A stretch of 64,000 nucleotides of DNA from Myrica gale (Eukaryota > Streptophyta > Magnoliopsida > Fagales > Myricaceae): positions 9,426,501 through 9,490,500 of the forward strand of contig OZ005617.1 in assembly GCA_963930655.1 (NCBI GenBank). The letters run 5' to 3'. A program made the position numbers and the translations under genes. This document shows positions 25,401 through 35,884 of this stretch, piece by piece. Below the pieces are notes generated by a model. That model had not been told where the DNA came from. It did not search any database and worked only from the letters and a program-made list of their open reading frames with translations. How positions within the stretch are numbered: the first letter of the stretch is position 1; each line of letters opens with the position of its first letter.

Positions 25401-27158
25401 GAAAAATAAAATGCCCTAGGTTAGTACTTATGAAAAACTTTAGACAAGAATACTAAAGAGAATCAAGCCTACCTCTACCTTCACCAAACTTTTACCCAAA
25501 CTCCTCCTTCTTCCAAATTTCGGTTCAACCTCCTTGGAATATATCCAAGCTTGATTTGAGGTGCTAATGTGGGTTCTATGGTGGGGAAAAATGTGGTAAG
25601 CTTGAATGATTAGTTCTAATGGAAATGGACTAACTTCTTCAAGAGAAATGAGGCTAATGATTAGGGTTTTCATGGAAGAAAATGGGGTTGCAAAAAGAGA
25701 GATTTGGTCACCACAAAAGAGGTCTAACTTGGGCTTTTAGAGTGTGATTTAGGAGGCAAGAGGAATGTGGTTTAGAGTGCAGGAGGAAAAGAGCAAACCT
25801 TGAATCTTAGATGGGTGGTTCAGCCAAGTGAAGAAAAATAGAGAGAGTTGAGAGCAAATGCAATATTCGGCCAAGTGAGGAAGAAATTGAGTGAAATGAA
25901 ATGCTAGGTGTGAAGTGTGAGACAATTAAATTTCCCAAGGAGAGTTAATGCTATGACAATGACAAAGACAAAGTGAAAATGACATGAGAGAAGTGTGAAG
26001 GAGGGAAAAGGGGGATGAATGGGGTTGGCCGGCCAATACTCTCCTTCTCTCCTCTTTGCACTTCAACTTTTTCTCACATAAATCCTTGTCCCCTAGAGCT
26101 TTTGGCATTGATTTCTCTCTCCCCTCACTTGATCCATACGTGAAGCTCCTCCACCTCCCTTGTTTTTCTCTTTTTCTCTTCCAATTTACTTTTTAGCCAA
26201 TGTCACTTCATGTCCCCTTGTCTCCCTTGGTTTAGAACTAGTCTAGTTCACTTGGTTGAAATTCAACTAAATGGGTTCATGGTTACTTAATGGGCTTAAT
26301 AAGGATTAGTGCATTACTAATGTAAGTTAGTAAAGCTAATCCAACATCATAATTCAAGGCCCATTAGGCTAAACCTTAATTCCAATCACAAGCCCAATAA
26401 CACCAAATCCTTATAGTTAGGCCCGATATCATTAATCATTGAAACTAGGCCCATGACCTAAGTCCTTAAAGCCCAACACAATTTAATGGCAGCCCATCAT
26501 CATAGTTTAAAGCCCAATATAATTAGGCAGCCCATTATCATTGGTCCAAGGCCCAACATCACAAGCTTAATTCTAATTCATAAGCCCAAAGGCTAAGGCC
26601 CAATAACTTAAATCCTTAAAGCCCAACAACCCAATTCCAAAGGCCCATCATCATAAACTTCATGGCAGCCCAATACCATGACTTTAAAGCCCATTTTCAT
26701 GATTATCTTAAAGTCCATTATCATAAATTTAAAGGTCCACTATCCACTTAATATTCTAAGTCTTATAGCAGCCCAATATCAAAATCTAAAGGGCCCACTA
26801 TCTCAAATATCAGGGCAGCCCAATAACACAATTTCAAAGCCCACTTACCCCTTATATTCGGCCATGAATAGGTAGCCCAATAACAGCCCAATATCTTGGG
26901 TCTTAAGCCCAACCATATAAGTCTTAGTAGCCCAATAACATCATCCATAAGATAATCCTTCTAAAAAAATCAAGGATATTGAAAAGAAATAAAAATTCAG
27001 CAACTTAAGGTTGGCTACCTTAAAATTTAACCCTCGTCCATTGAAACTCCATAATGCTCATTAAATTTAGATCATACCATGACCTTCATTAATTCAAAAC
27101 GAAACACCAAATCCTTAAGCTTACAACGGAGTACGTACCGATTTTTCGGGGTCTCACA
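22485..27158 (-). repeat. 3' LTR of the Gypsy element
   Basis: It reads TGTGAGACCCCG at 27158 and ends CGGGGCGTGACA at 22485 on the minus strand. It is nearly identical to 29321-34048. It is 54 bp shorter, matching one fewer copy of a unit built on CCTTCACGAACAACGTCCCT near 23430-23490. Confidence 0.93.
26290..26940 (-). promoter_or_regulatory. TGGGCY array in the LTR U3
   Basis: About 23 copies of GCCCA on the plus strand (TGGGCC or TGGGCT on the element's own strand) occur in 650 bp, many as AGCCCAAT, which also makes an ATTGG/CCAAT box. TGGGCY is the 'site II' motif bound by TCP factors in plant promoters. The array lies about 220-870 bp from the LTR start, where U3 enhancers are expected. 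The 5' LTR repeats it at 33180-33830. Function is inferred. Confidence 0.55.
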
Positions 27159-27172
27159 TTCTCCCCTCCTTA
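27159..27172 (-). other. Polypurine tract
   Basis: On the minus strand AAGGAGGGGAGAA directly precedes the TGTGAGACC start of the 3' LTR. This is the plus-strand primer of reverse transcription in LTR elements. Confidence 0.88.
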
Positions 27173-28013
27173 TAAAAATTCCGCCCTCGGAATTCGATTA
27201 CCACCACCAATAATTCTGAATCTTTTCCTTCAACACAATAGTAATCATGTATCAAGCAAGCATCAAGCTGACTTATATATAAACTAAAGATTTTCACAAC
27301 AACCAACCAAAGTCTCCAAGCTTAGTCTACTGCACTTTTCAATTCTGGATCTAAGCCAAGGTAGCACAAGGTTTATATTTCCTCAACTCAAAACCTACAA
27401 GGCTCTACATGTACTATTCAATTGACACCTAATGAGCATCATCGAGTATAGGCCACTACTGCAATCTACCCTTGATACATCTTTCCAAATTGGTGCTCCC
27501 CAAGGCGACATACTAGTGTCATTCTATATAGGACTTTCGATTATTGGAGCTCATCCTCGTTCTAAATTGATACCAAACTCCATTTCTCTAACTGGAGGTA
27601 AACCAAGTAATGCCTCAGGACCTACTCGAGAAATTCATTCACTACAGAGATTTCTTCCATCGTGGGGCTTTAGTCAAACTAAAAATCCATCACAATGTAC
27701 AAAATAACAATTCGGTCTCCCCTCCTTTTTGGGATACGACCTTCGTCTCGTTTTATACTAACACTGAGCACTGCCCACCAATTCATGCCTAGAAAAATCT
27801 TAAATTCCCCGTGTTTTCATTATAATCAAATCAGGAATCATCATTTTCCTTTCAACTTCTGTCGGACTATTCTTTAATATTCGATCTCAATTGACTCTGC
27901 CACTATAGGCAATAACACCATTAGAGTATATTCTCGTGATTCATGCCTCACATCCGTCACCTTACAATATGCGGATGCCATGAATGAATGCGTGGCCCCC
28001 GAATCAAATAGGA
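27173..28013 (-). mobile_element. Internal region between gag and the polypurine tract
   Basis: A protease active-site-type motif, DSGATHSF, is visible at about 27983-28006 on the minus strand, next to gag as expected in Gypsy pol. I see no reverse transcriptase, RNase H or integrase motif in the rest. Confidence 0.6.
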
Positions 28014-29021
28014 CTAACACTTCTCCCTGGGCAAAGGCAACTTACCTGCCACAACATTCGTTCGATCCTCGGCATCCTCCGGAGTTAGGGCATACAGTCT
28101 TGCTTGTGTCGAGCCCCCTAGATTCCTGAGGTTATTCCGCTGCTCGGGCCGGGGTGCTGCGTTTGAGTCCCCCCCAACTTGACAGTACCTTTCTATATGG
28201 TCCGGCTTCCCACATTGGAAGCACACTCCCTGCCTGCAGCCTCCAAGGTGCCTCTTCCCACATCTATTACATAGTGGGAGTTGGTTTCCCTCATTGTTCG
28301 GGACTTCCCTAGATCCTTGATTTTGCCTTTGAGATGGCTCTTGTCTATTCTTCTTCCAAGGTTTTTGGGGCACTAAGGGTTGGGAAGGTGCCTTCCTCTT
28401 CTGTTGCTCATAGTAGGCTGCTGTCCGCTGCAACCCCCTTTCGACAAAAATGGCCCTCTCAACCACCTCTGCTAGAGTCCTCAGGTTGTGACTGTAAACT
28501 CGATCGTAGATACGAGGATATAATCCTTCCTCAAATTTTCGTGCCTTCCTCTCTTCATCAGGCACTAGGTAAGGGGCGAACCTCACCAATTCCATGAAAC
28601 GAGCAGCGTACTGCTCTACTGTCATCGTACCCTGGGCAAGAGTAGCGAACTCCCTCACCTTTGCTTCCCATGCCGTCCGTGGGAAATATCGGTCCAAAAA
28701 TTCCTGTTGGAACCCTTCCCAAGTAATCGCTTGCTGACCCAACTCCTGAGCCAGTAACAATTTCATTGATTGCCACCACCTCTTCGCATCGCCTTGTAAC
28801 TTAAAGGCGGCGAAGCTGACGCGCTGAGCGTCGGTACACTCCAAAACTTCAAAGAGTTCTTTAATCTCCAGGAGCCAATTCTCCGCAATGATTCCATCTC
28901 CCTTCCCGCTATATCCTGGCGGGTGTTGTCGATTAAATTGATCAAAGGTGCAACCAGTGGGGCGACCTCTATCCTTCTCCCCATGTCCACCTTGTACTTG
29001 CTCAGCCACCAACTGGCCCAT
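28014..29021 (-). CDS. Gypsy gag (capsid/nucleocapsid) fossil
   Basis: A 335-residue frame encodes the structural protein of the element. The retrotransposon gag domain spans about residues 40-210: FKLQGDAKRWWQS, WEGFQQEFLDRYFPR, EFATLAQGTMTVEQYAARFM, LVRFAPYLVPDEERKARKFE. A basic Gln/Pro-rich linker (about 205-245) is followed by a zinc-knuckle region, CNRCGKRHLGGC and CFQCGKPDHIERYC (about 250-285), the second a canonical CX2CX4HX4C. It lies 280 bp after the primer site, in the right order. The true start could be upstream of the ATG used here. It belongs to a fossil element lacking recognisable pol. Confidence 0.9.
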   Translation of the reverse strand: MGQLVAEQVQGGHGEKDRGRPTGCTFDQFNRQHPPGYSGKGDGIIAENWLLEIKELFEVLECTDAQRVSFAAFKLQGDAKRWWQSMKLLLAQELGQQAITWEGFQQEFLDRYFPRTAWEAKVREFATLAQGTMTVEQYAARFMELVRFAPYLVPDEERKARKFEEGLYPRIYDRVYSHNLRTLAEVVERAIFVERGLQRTAAYYEQQKRKAPSQPLVPQKPWKKNRQEPSQRQNQGSREVPNNEGNQLPLCNRCGKRHLGGCRQGVCFQCGKPDHIERYCQVGGDSNAAPRPEQRNNLRNLGGSTQARLYALTPEDAEDRTNVVAGKLPLPREKC

Positions 29022-29301
29022 GTGACGTAATATATCCTCAGATGAGACGCCCGGCCCCTCGGGCCCTCAACCCCTGCCTCCTTGCCTTCGGTGTGCCATT
29101 CTGCATTTCAACACTTCATATTAGGTTATAAGATATACGCAAGGAAACATCATAACCTGAGCACTTGGTCTAGATCCTCAACATCCAATCCTAGGTCTAA
29201 AGACGTCTGACCTAGTTCAGGTACGAGCTTCTATCTATGTACTCAGCCAACATCAATATATAGCTTCCTACTAGGGTTCAATTCCTAGTACTTAGATCTT
29301 T

Positions 29302-29315
29302 CCCTCTGATACCAT
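29302..29315 (-). other. Primer-binding site (initiator tRNA-Met type)
   Basis: On the minus strand TGGTATCAGAGGG lies just inside the 5' LTR end, after a short spacer. TGGTATCAGAG is complementary to the 3' end of plant initiator tRNA-Met. This fixes the element's orientation as minus. Confidence 0.9.
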
Positions 29316-29320
29316 TTAAC

Positions 29321-32300
29321 TATCACGTCCCGAACGCCATCCCGCAGGGACCGTGACAGCCGCGAGCATTCCCCGGGAACACTCCAGCGCTTACACTAAC
29401 TCTTACAGCGGAATTTTTTTTTATACACATAGGATGGCTCACTCAGGATCCACATGTTAGCTGAGATACAAGCTCAATGATCATAACCTCTCGGTATACG
29501 CATCATAATTCAGAAAAGTCTATACATTGCATCTTGTTCGCAAACTTATACAAAACGTACTAGGGCAACATACTGCCACTTGATCAAAACCAGCACTCAC
29601 TAGTGCTACCTCGGAGTTCACCAACTCCGGCTCCAATTCCCAAACTTCCAGGATTTGTAAGTGAGATACTCCTCTACTCCCTAGTTATCTTGTGGATCTG
29701 GAATGATACGATTTAAAAACTATGAGTCGAAAGACTCAGTAAGGAACAACAATTTAAATCATGAACTTTGGTAAACATAGCTTTAAAACATACTCACTTC
29801 GATGCACTATAGAGTCAAGGGAAGAAATGCATAACTGTAAATCATAAGATAGTGCATAAAAACCATGATGCATATGCATGCTCCGTGATGCACATGTCAT
29901 GCACTAAAATCTCTTGCCACTCTTGGCCTTTTCAAATGCATTTCAAGTCTCGAAATTGGCCCCAGGCCCTTGAAAATATTTCTTTCGTACTTGCTTGTAA
30001 AATTGGCCCTTGGCCCTTAAAATCACTTATTCATATCTCTTATTGTGGGCTCGCTCCATTTGACCCCTGAAGTCAGGGTTGTGCGTTCTCATTGGAACTA
30101 TCCCGATTTCCCTTGGGAACCTTAAATACGGTCAAGCTAGCACACCTTCTCGCATTCGTCCTTCAGTGGCTAGACATGACCCTTGGAGGCGCCACACCTT
30201 CTCGAGCAACGTTCTTCGGTGTGGTTGCACATACCTCACGGACTAACCCATCCTTCACGAACAACGTCCCTCGGTATGGGCGTCCATCCATCCATCCTTC
30301 ACGAACAACGTCCCTCGACATGGATGTCTTAGGTTCCATCCATCCATCCTTCACGAACAACGTCCCTCGGTATGGATGTCGAACCTCACTTAACTTGGTA
30401 CGGGTTCAACCAAAGCCTCCGGGCTCAATCATAACATAAATTCTCTTTCATTTGCATAAAACAACTTTTCATGTTTCTATGAAATGAACATGCCATGCCG
30501 CTCTTGAAAACATCGTAATTTCATTTGCATCAAAACGTCTCTCATGCGTTCATGCAAATGATCATGCTATGACATGTTCGAAACATCATGCGTACTTGAA
30601 ACATTCTATATGCACAATACATGTCACTTGTATTAAAAACATCTTGCCATGCACAATAAAACATGTTGTGTATCATTCCAGTTTTCATAAAAGTGTAAGA
30701 TTCACTTACAGCACTCCTTGCAAATTCCTTCCCGATTCTTACTTGGCTCGATGCCTACAAGAAATAGATCTCCTTCTCAATACACTGAGCATCCGATAAA
30801 ATATATCGATACGTTTCGGTTCTACTAAGCTATTCGAGGAAATCTATCGTGAAATCCACTAAGGAATGAATAGTGATAATTATGCGATTAACTTAATTTA
30901 ACGGTATAATATAGTTGCCGGATTTCTCTTAATCCAATTTGAACTTCCTGTTCATCCCTTAACTTCGTACTTCCCGTCCATCGGAGTATTTTCGAATAGC
31001 AACTATATTATACTTCTTTGATATCATATATATACATATATATATCACTTAAATTCTTTTAATCATTTAAATATTTTATTTACTCTTTTCTTTAACTAAT
31101 ATTCAAAACTTAGGTTATTTAATTATTAAACTCTATTACAATATATTTATATATCTATTCACGATTAGGGTTTTAATCAACAATTAATAAATTAGGATTA
31201 CACCTAAGTCTCCCATTATTACATGTGCTCTACTAAAACCTTACATTAAACCATTAATAAACTTAATCACGATCATATCTTGACTTAGACCTTAACCTTA
31301 ATTAATCCGAGATATTAATCCTAACTAGGGTTTCGAATATTTTCATTACATGCTCATGGTTCTTCAAGCTTGTATTCCAATTGGTCAAAACCCCAATCCC
31401 AAGTGTTCATCATAACAATAAAATTCCAATTAGCCTAATCCCCAATTTCAAGTATCCAACACAACAATTATAACCTATTTATCATAATTTACTATTAGGG
31501 TTTCTCTTCCTTATGACATTCGGCCAACACCAATTTTTATGCATCCTTTAATCACGACTTCAACTCCAATGGTGATCTCATCCTCCATTCAACAATTTCA
31601 CAACCTAGGATCTAAGAATCCAAACACCAACACAATATATCATACATTATACCATTCGGCCAACACATGTTTTTCATCCAATAATTATATTTTCTTTTAT
31701 TTCCTTCAATTTGCATGCATCCTTTACCTAACATAATTATCTACCATGCATTAGGTCACTAATCTTACACATATCATGGCCAATAATCAGATCTATACGT
31801 ACACAAACTTTCTCTTGGAAACCTTGGGCATATATGGTTCGGTCATAACTCATAGCATCACATTTTCATGCTAAAAATTATATCATGCACTTCCCTTTGC
31901 ATTTTATAACCTAACTAGTATGCATTACTTCATACTTTCATTATTCATGAATAATATGACCCGATTTAACATTCAAAGACATCCATAATCATAGATCTAG
32001 GGAGATTTACAACTTACATCCAACCAACTTAGCAAAAACTTAGATCTAACTTCCTTTCGTATTTATGACCTATTTGCATGCATTAACTTCATAGATCCGA
32101 ACCTCTTTCACATGTACATTGTTTTTACATCATCATAACCACAGTTAAACACTTAGATCTAACATTAGAGAGACCAACAACACAAGATCTAAAAGGAAGT
32201 AAGCATATAATTCGGCCATCACTATATTCTACCAACAACATCACATTCTTGGTCTTACCTTGATGATTGTCCCAAGCTTGAGTACCTAGAAAAATAAAAT

Positions 32301-34048
32301 GCCCTAGGATAGCACTTATGAAAAACTTTAGACAAGAATACTAAAGAGAATCAAGCCTACCTCTACCTTCACCAAACTTTTACCCAAACTCCTCCTTCTT
32401 CCAAATTTCGGTTCAACCTCCTTGGAATATATCCAAGCTTGATTTGAGGTGCTAATGTGGGTTCTATGGTGGGGAAAAATGTGGTAAGCTTGAATTATTA
32501 GTCCTAAAGGAAATGGACTAACTTCTTCAAGAGAAATGAGGCTAATGATTAGGGTTTTCAAGCAAGAAAATGGGGTTGCAAAAAGAGAGATTTGGTCACC
32601 ACAAAAGAGGTCTAACTTGGGCTTTTAGAGTGTGATTTAGAAGGCAAGAGGAATGTGGTTTAGAGTACAAGAGGAAAAGAGCAAACCTTGAATCTTTGAT
32701 GGGTGGTTCGGCCAAGTGAAGAAAAATAGAGAGAGTTGAGAGCAAATGCAATATTCGGCCAAGTGAGGAAGAAATTGAGTGAAATGAAATGCTAGGTGTG
32801 AAGTGTGAGACAATTAAATTTCCCAAGGAGAGTTAATGCTATGACAATGACAAAGACAAAGTGAAAATGACATGAGAGAAGTGTGAAGGAGGGAAAAGGG
32901 GGATGAATGGGGTTGGCCGGCCAATACTCTCCTTCTCTCCTCTTTTCACTTCAACTTTTTTCTCACATAAATCCTTGTCCCCTAGAGCTTTTGGCATTGA
33001 TTTCTCTCTCCCCTCACTTGATCCATAGGTGAAGCTCCTCCACCCCCCTTGTTTTTCTCTTTTTCTCTTCCAATTTACTTTTTAGCCAATGTCACTTCAT
33101 GTCCCCTTGTCTCCCTTGGTTTAGAACTAGTCTAGTTCACTTGGTTGAAATTCAACTAAATGGGTTCATGGTTACTTAATGGGCTTAATAAGGATTAGTG
33201 CATTACTAATGTAAGTTAGTAAAGCTAATCCAACATCATAATTCAAGGCCCATTAGGCTAAACCTTAATTCCAATCACAAGCCCAATAACACCAAATCCT
33301 TATAGTTAGGCCTGATATCATTAATCATTGAAACTAGGCCCATGACCTAAGTCCTTAAAGCCCAACACAATTTAATGGCAGCCCATCATCATAGTTTAAA
33401 GCCCAATATAATTAGGCAGCCCATTATCATTGGTCCAAGGCCCAACATCACAAGCTTAATTCTAATTCATAAGCCCAAAGGCTAAGGCCCAATAACTTAA
33501 ATCCTTAAAGCCCAACAACCCAATTCCAAAGGCCCATCATCATAAACTTCATGGCAGCCCAATACTATGACTTTAAAGCCCATTTTCATGATTATCTTAA
33601 AGTCCTTTATCATAAATTTAAAGGCCCACTATCCACTTAATATTCTAAGTCTTATAGCAGCCCAATATCAAAATCTAAAGGGCCCACTATCTCAAATATC
33701 AGGGCAGCCCAATAACACAATTCCAAAGCCCACTTACCCCTTATATTCGGCCATGAATAGGTAGCCCAATAGCAGCCCAATATCTTGGGTCTTAAGCCCA
33801 ACCATATAAGTCTTAGAAGCCCAATAACATCATCCATAAGATAATCCTTCTAAAAAAAATCAAGGATATTGAAAAGAAATAAAAATTCAGCAACTTAAGG
33901 TTGGCTACCTTAAAATTTAACCCTCGTCCATTGAAACTCCATAATGCTCATTAAATTTAGATCATACCATGGCCTCCATTAATTCAAAACGAATCACCAA
34001 ATCCTTAAGCTTACAGCGGAGTACGTACCGATTTTTCGGGGTCTCACA
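29321..34048 (-). repeat. 5' LTR of the Gypsy element
   Basis: The 4728-bp LTR starts TGTGAGACCCCG at 34048. It carries three copies of the CCTTCACGAACAACGTCCCT unit near 30250-30365 against two in the 3' LTR. The TGGGCY array is at 33180-33830. Frames such as 30092-30439 and 31539-31736 are conserved between both LTRs only because the LTRs are copies; they resemble no protein. Confidence 0.93.
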
Positions 34049-34053
34049 TGGAG

Positions 34054-34713
34054 AGTCTGCCAAAAGATAACACGTTCGAACAACTTATCGAACAAGTAAC
34101 TCGTTCGAACAGGCTCCACCGGTTCGAACGGACATTGCTTTCTGCGATGATATTATTTCGTCATTAATATGCAAAAACGAAACATACCTTATGTTCGAAC
34201 AACATACACTGTTTGACCGCACAACAGTTCAAACATCATGAACGGTTCGAACGAAACTAGTTCATCAGTCACAAAATGAAAATTGTAACTAAAACTCGTT
34301 CGAACAGCTCAAACGCGTGCAAACAAACTATTTGTGACGAAATAAATTCTCGTCGCTGAATATGTCAAAGGAAACTGCGACGAGTATATTCGTCCCAAAA
34401 CATGTCGTTCGAACAGCTACCTACGTTCGAACGAACCTTTTATGATGACTACTTCGTCGCTAAAGGTTATTTGCTTTACACACTCCAATACCCTTCAGCG
34501 ACAAACATCATTTTCAGCGACGAAAATATACTTCATCCACGGCTCCTCCATTCATCACTAAAAGTGCCATTTTTAGCGACGAAAAGCATTTCGCCGCTGA
34601 AGAGGCATTCTTCTGCGATGAAATCCAAATTTTTCGCGGAAAACATTCCTCGACGGCGTTATAGCGACAAAGTTGCGATGACCTTGACTCGCCGCTGATT
34701 TTCTTTAGCGACG
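34054..34713 (+). repeat. CACTA 3' subterminal array
   Basis: About eleven GTTCGAAC-like motifs (34073-34430) and many GCGACGAAA/CGTCGCTGAA motifs (34300-34715) mirror the 5' array at 8890-9800. The array runs up to AGCGACGAATTTTG, beyond which RBR coding sequence begins. No CACTA inverted terminus is distinguishable. Confidence 0.75.
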
Positions 34714-34886
34714 AATTTTGTTTGGCCCGTATGACAAAAGGCATGAAGGAGATAGACGTGCACACTTTGGAATTTCTTCCCCAGATGTTGACATTCCTCT
34801 GTTAAAGGTTTACAATGATGAGAGACTTCATGAGATCTTTCACAAGAACTTGCATGCATGTTGCATCTGCTTTAGTGAATATCCAG
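34714..34886 (+). pseudogene. RBR ubiquitin ligase exon with the start of RING1
   Basis: This exon continues the RNF14-like ligase cut at 8876: ILFGPYDKRHEGDRR, SSPDVDIPLLKVYNDERLHE, then NLHACCICFSEYPG, which holds the first cysteines of RING1 (CCIC). It ends CCAG with a GTAATG donor at 34887, splitting the Gly codon after Pro. The following exon of the family, starting [13 protein letters not shown], is found at 53024 on the opposite strand and has exactly the complementary splice phase. The left boundary lies in the junction with the CACTA element and is uncertain by several bases. Confidence 0.82.
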
Positions 34887-35099
34887 GTAATGATCAATGT
34901 TTGGTTGCCAAGTTTCATTGAGCTCTGATTTTTTTCAAATCAATTTATCCTCAAATAAAGTTGTTCTTTTTTCATGATGAACTTATTATCAAAGCAAGCT
35001 GAATGGTTCTAAAAGAATGCACCTACGTACTGATAAAAATATAAACAAAATGATAATAAAAAATAAATTCATTAATAGCTAAATGGCTAGGCACATACT
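34887..35099 (+). other. RBR intron remnant
   Basis: AT-rich non-coding DNA after the splice donor at 34887. Nothing else is recognised before LINE-like sequence begins. Confidence 0.45.
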
Positions 35100-35880
35100 C
35101 TGATATACTTTCAAATAGAGGCGTAGATAAACTTGGTTACTTATCTCGATCTTTTGCACACTCAAGGTTGCATGTCTCCAAGCCCATACGTGTTGTCCTT
35201 ATTTGCCATAATCCATCCTCCTTATAGAAGACTTCAACTCCTTTGAGTTTTGAGTACAAATCTAGAGATTTGCCATCAAATCCCTCCTTATAGAACACCC
35301 ACTAGCCCAATTGGATGCGACAACTTCCAATTGGTGTGATCATGGTAACACTATCTCCAAGAACCTCGAACATATTCTTAATCCATAATTAAACCTAAGC
35401 AAAAGAAACTTACGGCCGAACCTTAGAGAAGCCCACCTATTTCACTAAAAAAACTCGCGGAACGAACGCAGGACACTACATCATGAAAGATGCAATTCAA
35501 GATCTGCCACCCAAAGCCATTTCGACCTGCCAGCACCATCACCACCCCCACCTTCCTTCTCCCTCCATATTCGACAACCGCAACATAAGGACCAACTTTG
35601 TTACAGCATCTTTGTGCCAAAAAGACACGCCGAGACTCATTGAACTTAGAGGCAAAGTCTACTGTAGGGGAAGCCACCAGCAATCGATCAGACATATTGA
35701 CTCTCCACACAGCCCCATACTTCCCCATATGGATCCCGTTCACAAATTGGGAACTCCATTCTGAAAATTGAATATCGCTCGTCGCACTAATCCTCACTTG
35801 GAACTCCTTAGACTCAATACGGAAATTGCGAAGAAAAAGCATCATCACGAAGCCGATGTGATGAGTTCCTTATTTTTCTA
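35100..35880 (-). pseudogene. LINE ORF1 N-terminal part, inverted
   Basis: On the minus strand 35423-35848 reads FRIESKEFQVRISATSDIQF, SEWSSQFVNGI, GAVWRVNMSDRLLVASPTVD, FLAQRCCNKVGPYVAV, GFGWQILN, the style of plant L1 ORF1 N-termini. Further minus-strand coding-like sequence continues to about 35150 (FDGKSLDLYSKLKGVEVFYK). It faces opposite to the endonuclease and reverse transcriptase. The left boundary is a guess. Confidence 0.55.
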
Positions 35881-35884
35881 AAAC

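Larger units (their letters stand above)
22485..34048 (-). mobile_element. Ty3/Gypsy LTR retrotransposon with both LTRs, non-autonomous
   Basis: An 11,564-bp element on the minus strand has LTRs of 4728 bp (5', at right) and 4674 bp (3', at left), a tRNA-Met-type primer site, a purine-rich tract and gag. The exact target duplication is TGGAG (22480-22484 and 34049-34053). The internal region is only about 2.2 kb: gag and a protease motif are seen, and no reverse transcriptase or integrase is recognisable, so it is broken or non-autonomous. Long LTRs and gag type suggest the Del/Tekay chromovirus clade. The LTRs differ by about 1% by eye, mostly transitions, so it is young (order of one million years or less, depending on the rate used). 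Confidence 0.93.
8877..34713 (+). mobile_element. CACTA (En/Spm) DNA transposon with two nested retroelements
   Basis: The 5' terminus is CACTACAAGAGA at 8877, inside an RBR-ligase exon. The interior carries, all on the plus strand and in the order usual for plant CACTA elements, Transposase-associated, Tnp2, DUF4218, DUF4216 and Transposase_24-type segments. Both outer kilobases are full of GTTCGAAC-like and GCGACGAAA-like subterminal repeats, as expected for TnpA binding arrays. The 3' limit is placed at about 34713, where RBR coding sequence resumes; no clean TAGTG end is visible there, so that end is degenerate or slightly rearranged. Removing the two insertions (14600-18457 and 22485-34048 with their duplications) leaves about 10.4 kb, a normal size for an autonomous CACTA. 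Its genes carry many stops and frameshifts, so it is no longer self-mobile. Confidence 0.88.

Noticed and set aside
30092-30439. 115-codon frame conserved with 23257-23505
   Set aside because: Conserved only because both are LTRs of one element. It consists of tandem-unit translation, and the length change between copies shows no coding constraint.
22485-34048. Two independent solo LTRs in tandem
   Set aside because: The outer TGGAG duplication, primer site next to one LTR, purine tract next to the other, and gag between show one element.
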